Assembly: GCF_950023065.1 (NCBI RefSeq)
Contig: NC_088678.1
Coordinates: 16,358,580-16,422,579, forward strand
Source: Planococcus citri
Taxonomy: Eukaryota > Arthropoda > Insecta > Hemiptera > Pseudococcidae
Direction of reading: 5' to 3'
Length of the DNA: 64,000 bases
Shown: in pieces, positions 59,619 through 64,000 of the stretch
How the letters are laid out: each line of letters begins with the position of its first letter
How positions within the stretch are numbered: position 1 is the stretch's first letter
The notes under the pieces: generated by a model
Databases searched by the model: none
What the model was told of the DNA's origin: nothing
The model's input: the letters and a program-made list of their open reading frames with translations, nothing else
Translations under genes and position numbers: made by a program

Positions 59619-60360
59619 GACTGGTTCATTCGTTCGTGAACGACTGATTCGTTCGTTCGTGAACGACTGATTCGTTCGTTCGTGAACGACTGATTCGTTC
59701 GTTCGTAAACGACTGATTCGTTCGTTCGTGAACGACTGATTCGTTCGTTCGTGAACGACTGATTCGTTCGTTCGTGAACGACTGATTCGTTCGTTCGTGA
59801 ACGACTGATTCGTTCGTTCGTGAACGACTGATTCGTTCGTTCGTGAACGACTGATTCGTTCGTTCGTGAACGACTGATTCGTTCGTTCGTGAACGACTGA
59901 TTCGTTCGTTCGTGAACGACTGATTCGTTCGTTCGTGAACGACTGATTCGTTCGTTCGTGAACGACTGATTCGTTCGTTCGTGAACGACTGATTCGTTCG
60001 TTCGTGAACGACTGATTCGTTCGTTCGTGAACGACTGATTCGTTCGTTCGTGAACGACTGATTCATTCGTTCGTGAACGACTGATTCGTTCGTTCATTCG
60101 TTCGTGAACGACTAATTCGTTCGTTCGTGAACGACTGATTCGTTCGTTCGTGAACGACTGATTCGTTCGTTCGTGAACGACTGATTCGTTCGTTCGTGAA
60201 CGACTGATTCGTTCGTTCGTGAACGACTGATTCGTTCGTTCGTGAACGACTGATTCATTCGTTCGTGAACAACTGATTCGTTCGTTCATTCGTTCGTGAA
60301 CGACTAATTCGTTCGTTCATTCGTTCGTTCATTCATTCGTGAACGACTGATTCGTGTGCA
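59619..60360 (+). repeat. 23-bp tandem repeat, about 30 highly uniform copies
   Basis: The unit is GACTGATTCGTTCG followed by TTCGTGAAC (23 bp). It is repeated from 59,619 with very few substitutions, plus a few copies carrying an extra 8-bp cattcgtt-type insertion (about 60,090, 60,280 and 60,320). It derives from the CGTTCGTGAACG variant of the satellite core. Because 23 x 3 = 69, all three frames are open and give a 236-codon minus-strand ORF with a 23-residue period, which is an artefact. Confidence 0.95.
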
Positions 60361-62050
60361 CGTGAATGACAAATTCGTTTGTTCACAAACAGTTTATTCA
60401 AATCATTGATCAGACTCTTGGATGTGAGAGAATTGAGAGCCCTCGTTCATTTCCACACTTCGAATTTCTAGAATTTCATTTCTACTCTTTCACCTCCCCC
60501 TAAATTTTTCTCAATTGGTTAGACTTCTGCAACGTAGGTATTCCCACTCCACCTTCAGTTGATTGAGTTCTACCAAATTGAATGACTCATTTTCAAAATT
60601 GAAATTTGAATTTCTAGTCTCCAATAATATTTACTCGATTTTTCTACATAACTTCGAACTCTCTCATTTCCATCTTCACCCTCCTGCAATTATTTTCCAG
60701 CTCGTGTTTTACCATTTTTCAAATACTCAGCTCTCTAAAAATGTACAAGAAAATCCGCCATATCATTCGACATTACACATTACGGATCGTCGACGATATC
60801 TGCACCAACTCAGGACCCCGTAAAAATACTTGCTGGAATCTGCATAGTACACACCACAAACTTACCAAATAATACTCGCGAAAGAGATTCTTTTCACAAA
60901 ATACCAGCTGCTTAGTTATGTAATCCGCGTGGTGTACCCGCAGTACACAATACGCGAGTATCACCACTTGGAGTTTCTCGGAGCGAGAAACCTTCGAAAG
61001 ATTTATTCAATTCAACCGAAAAAGCGCCAATTGAAAAATTTACGACGGAATATTTCATAGATGAAAAAACACCAACGATATCTCTGCGTGCTTCGCAGAG
61101 CTCCAGCTCGGACGTCTTTCTTTTCTCGCCATTTCCAGCGAAAATATACTAAATTCGTTATTTTTTATCTATTTCTTGAAACGTAGCGATGTTAGAAATA
61201 TTTGCATTCGTGTACCATCTTCTTTAGCTCGGTAGGGAGGAACGCCGGAGGAGCGGTGTGTCTCGTTTTCAAACCAAAGATATGCATAACGAACCGTAAA
61301 ATATTTATCGAAAAACAACGTAATGCTACTGACTGCAGCATCCTTTGCGTATTTTCTCCTTTTGGCAGTGATTTTTAAAATACGAATAACTACAGACTTT
61401 TCTATAAATCGAGATTGTGGATAATTAAACCACCATCGCGTGCTCGCGTTTCGGTATCAAGAGAAATTTTACATATACCCTTTGCTAAATCCTGGCCAAA
61501 ACCTTTCTTCTCTTTCTAGGCTGAAATATGTAAAAAAAAAAAAATACACCATTCGCAATCGTACACAGACTGAACACATCGTGTACGTGTACACAAATTC
61601 TCTCTCGGTTTCTGTGTACGAGTATCTCACTCAGTACCCAACAGGGAGATCGAGAGCCTGTACTGTGTTAACTCTGCTCCAAAGGAGGACGAGCCTTTAC
61701 ACACGCATTCTTTCCTTCGGAGTCATATTGATTAGCCCCACGAGAATTAAATTATACAACGGACCATGGTACGCTGACGCTGGAGTTTTTTTTTTCATTC
61801 GTATTTTCCCTCGAATACACACAGAATTTAATCTGCGCGTCGGCTCCCGTCGTACGTATATAATCGGATTACCGAGAGTTTTAAAAACTTTCATGTGACT
61901 CATTTTTTGTAATAGCCGAGCTGTGTTGCAAAAAAAAAAACAACATAGGCGTGAGTTGCTGTGGCGCTAACGTAGATGTGGGTTCCAAAAAAGAGAACGA
62001 GATGGGTTCGTGATCAAATGAAAAATAAAATGTGATCGGGTTTGCTCTCT
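60361..62050. other. Repeat-poor segment upstream of the exon
   Basis: Unique sequence with a few short ORFs (for example 61,440-61,898, plus) lacking domains. No further teneurin exon with the required phase was recognised. Confidence 0.35.
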
Positions 62051-62054
62051 GTGA

Positions 62055-62345
62055 ACGAATAAAATAAGACAACTCGTTAACAAATGAATCAGATACAAGT
62101 GAATCGTTCACAATGATTCAGTCGTTCGCGAATCATCCGCGTATGGACAAATCAATCAATAGGTTGTGATCCTGATCAGTAGCTTGTATGAATAGTTTGT
62201 GAATGAATGAATCAGATGCAAGTGAATCGTTCACAAACGAATGATTCATTCGTTCAAGAATTGGTTTGTTACATATGAACGAATCGCTTGTGAGATGAGA
62301 AGCTGATTCTGTTTGATGATCTGTTCGAATAGACTGATCTGTTAT
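62055..62345. repeat. Remnant of the CGTTCGCGAACG satellite
   Basis: Several diverged boxes (gtgaatcgttcacaa, cagtcgttcgcgaatcatcc, gaatgattcattcgttcaag) with longer spacers. Same family as the arrays at 58.8-60.4 kb. Confidence 0.6.
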
Positions 62346-62814
62346 GAAACAACAATTCTAATCAATCAATCAATAACATGTGGTTTCGATTCCAATTGTT
62401 TAAAGGGATCCTTAAAGTTGTAAATTCAATATTTTAGCAGCTTTTTCAGTTTTTTCGAATTTTAAAAAATTCTCTAAAAATGAACTTACAAGGGAACCTC
62501 TTGAGGTGTCACACTCCGATTTGAACGGGACCGCGATTTTTGGAAAAAGCATAGTCTAAAACCCCCAAAACCATTTTTTCAGCTGCCCAAGTCCATTTTG
62601 TTAAAAATAATGTAAAATTCGCCTAAACATTGTATATGTACAGCTTCATTATCGAACTCGCCTCCATTGTTGGATAGAAATTCCAACACGCGATGACCTT
62701 GAGTATGAGCTTTGGAAAGTACCTCTCAAATAGAACGAGATACTACGGCTGTTTTTTTTTCCTTTTCGACGAACGCATGTCGATAATGGGAAAAGTGATC
62801 TTCTATGTTGCTAT

Positions 62815-63126
62815 GTTGAAGTCATTGCCTGTTACACCAAAATCTTCCACCAAATCAACTCCGAAAAGTGCACCAAAATCATCGAATAGTTCCTTGCTTG
62901 GGAATGATAAATTTGATGACGCTAACAATAATATCAATGATGATATCAACAACAATTGTCAAGATGATTCTGCACACGGTTCAGACTTGACAAAATGGCG
63001 ATTGTTACGCGGCCAAAATTGTTTAAAATCTCCAATTCCCAACGATCACGCTGATCGCGTTGAGAAGCTTCACCAAAATCATACGCTGAAGCTGTTTGAA
63101 GCCAAAATTGTTTCAATTAGAAAGAC
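62815..63126 (+). pseudogene. Unidentified coding fragment truncated by a hAT-like insertion
   Basis: An open frame from ATG at 62,815 encodes a Lys/Ser/Pro-rich N-terminus (PKSSTKSTPKSAPKSS), an Asn/Asp-rich middle and a more ordinary segment (TKWRLLRGQNCLKS, HADRVEKLHQNHTLKLFEAK). It then runs into hAT-like element C at 63,127. It looks protein-like, and no simple repeat explains it. I do not recognise the family. It is on the opposite strand to the teneurin gene and may be part of another inserted element. Confidence 0.35.
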
Positions 63127-64000
63127 TAGGGTGGTTCATGTAACATTTTTTTTGAAATCTTAAGGTCTTACCTCCTAATTTTGTTTCTTTTGATAAAAAA
63201 ATGTCACCATAAAAATTTTGTTGAAAAATAATAATATTTAGAGGTCGCGCACGAGTGTTGAATGTTGAGAGCTACAAGCGCGCGCAGCACAATACTTCCC
63301 ACGACGGCGCAGTAGGAAACACAACAAAGCTCGAAGGGGTTGATTCTACTCAACTGTACCTACTGAGAGTGGCATCCCCACTACAACTTATTAAATGATA
63401 CCAATTTTTTGGGGGGTTTTAAAACAACTATTCCAAAGTATTGATTATAATTTTTTGGCTGTAGAATTTATTTGAACCCAAATTATGGAACTTCGAAATC
63501 AAAAAATTCCATTTTTACTAAGTAATAACTCTTCAATTGATAATAGGTAGGCCTAGTTGATAAAACATCAACTTGTAGTGCTGAATCTAATAAAATATTC
63601 ATATTTCAATGTAAATTTATCCCATAAATTTTTTCCCTTTGGTTTCCAAGTTGAATATGAATAGAATAATACATACAACCTCAAATTCATACTTGTACTT
63701 TTTTCTTTACTTTTCAAATCTTTTGTATGTATTTTCACCTTCAGTGATCTTCCGAATTGAAAAATATTGTCATTGACTCATCATTAATAACATCTTAAAA
63801 AGCCCACCAAGGACTAAACTTACTTATCATGCATTGTAGAGGGGATAATGTGTTGAAATTTGCTTCGATCCAACGAGGGGATGCAACGCTGCGATCCCCG
63901 GCATGCAACCGTGGGAAGTTTTCGCTCAACGCGCTCATACCTTTTCAACATTTAACTCTCATGCGCGACCTCTAAATATTATTTTTTTGACCTGAAATTT
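63127..64000. mobile_element. hAT-like non-autonomous element C, cut by the window edge
   Basis: It begins TAGGGTGGTTCATG and follows element A (27,593-28,560) in reverse orientation with high identity throughout, including the CG-rich subterminal blocks. From element A's length the other end should fall about 90 bases past the window. The 8 bases before it (agaaagac) would be the target duplication. Confidence 0.88.

Noticed and set aside
59579..60289. 236-codon minus-strand ORF with 23-residue repeats
   Set aside because: It is the 23-bp tandem repeat read through; 23 is not a multiple of 3, so all frames are open. No start context, splice sites or non-repeat domain.

Overview
The window is eukaryotic and almost certainly from an insect. 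It is AT-rich, has GT-AG introns, is dominated by introns and carries BEL/Pao, hAT-like, MULE-like and tRNA-SINE remnants. The only host gene I can support is on the minus strand: five consecutive-looking coding exons of a teneurin, closest to the Ten-m (odz) type. I infer a sap-sucking hemipteran, perhaps a scale insect or mealybug, from the repeat style and the abundance of short GTAC/CTAC runs. That placement is weak.

Reading the minus strand from right to left, the exons are 58533-58291, 5859-5680, 2616-2532, 2414-2215 and 2113-1022. All four junctions keep the reading frame. They encode part of the cytoplasmic N-terminal domain, the single type II membrane segment and a long Thr/Ser-rich extracellular linker. 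The start codon lies beyond the right edge. The EGF, NHL and YD-repeat parts lie beyond the left edge. One intron (58290-5860) is about 52.4 kb long and holds most of the window; a second (5679-2617) is 3.1 kb.

The intron is a patchwork of tandem arrays, transposon pieces and repeat-poor islands. The most striking family is a satellite built on the 12-bp palindrome CGTTCGCGAACG. It occurs at 7.3-8.7 kb, in opposite orientation at 12.5-13.8 kb, in a shorter-period form at 16.0-17.6 kb, and just upstream of the 58.3-kb exon at 58.8-60.4 kb, with a remnant at 62.1-62.3 kb. Other arrays are a GGTAATTAC minisatellite (3.9-5.2 kb), a 'ttttgccaaaa' repeat of about 250 bp (20.9-23.1 and 25.1-26.5 kb, with a related stretch at 3.2-3.85 kb), a satellite of about 315 bp present twice (38.6-40.1 and 53.5-55.3 kb), and a CTGGAG/CTCCAG array of about 150 bp present twice (46.6-47.3 and 48.7-50.8 kb).

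Transposon content includes three members of a hAT-like non-autonomous group (two complete, each with a perfect 8-bp target duplication). A MULE-like element still carries the C-terminal end of its transposase between inverted repeats and an 8-bp duplication. A BEL/Pao integrase is split by a tRNA-derived SINE. There is also a near-perfect inverted duplication with 0.6-kb arms. The most unusual coding material is a TARG1/OARD1-like macrodomain ORF (42.7-45.0 kb) with both catalytic residues kept, cut in two by one of the hAT-like elements. Repeat-poor islands hold candidate regulatory motifs: an RFX-type X-box at 18,996 and an octamer/homeodomain composite at 56,365.
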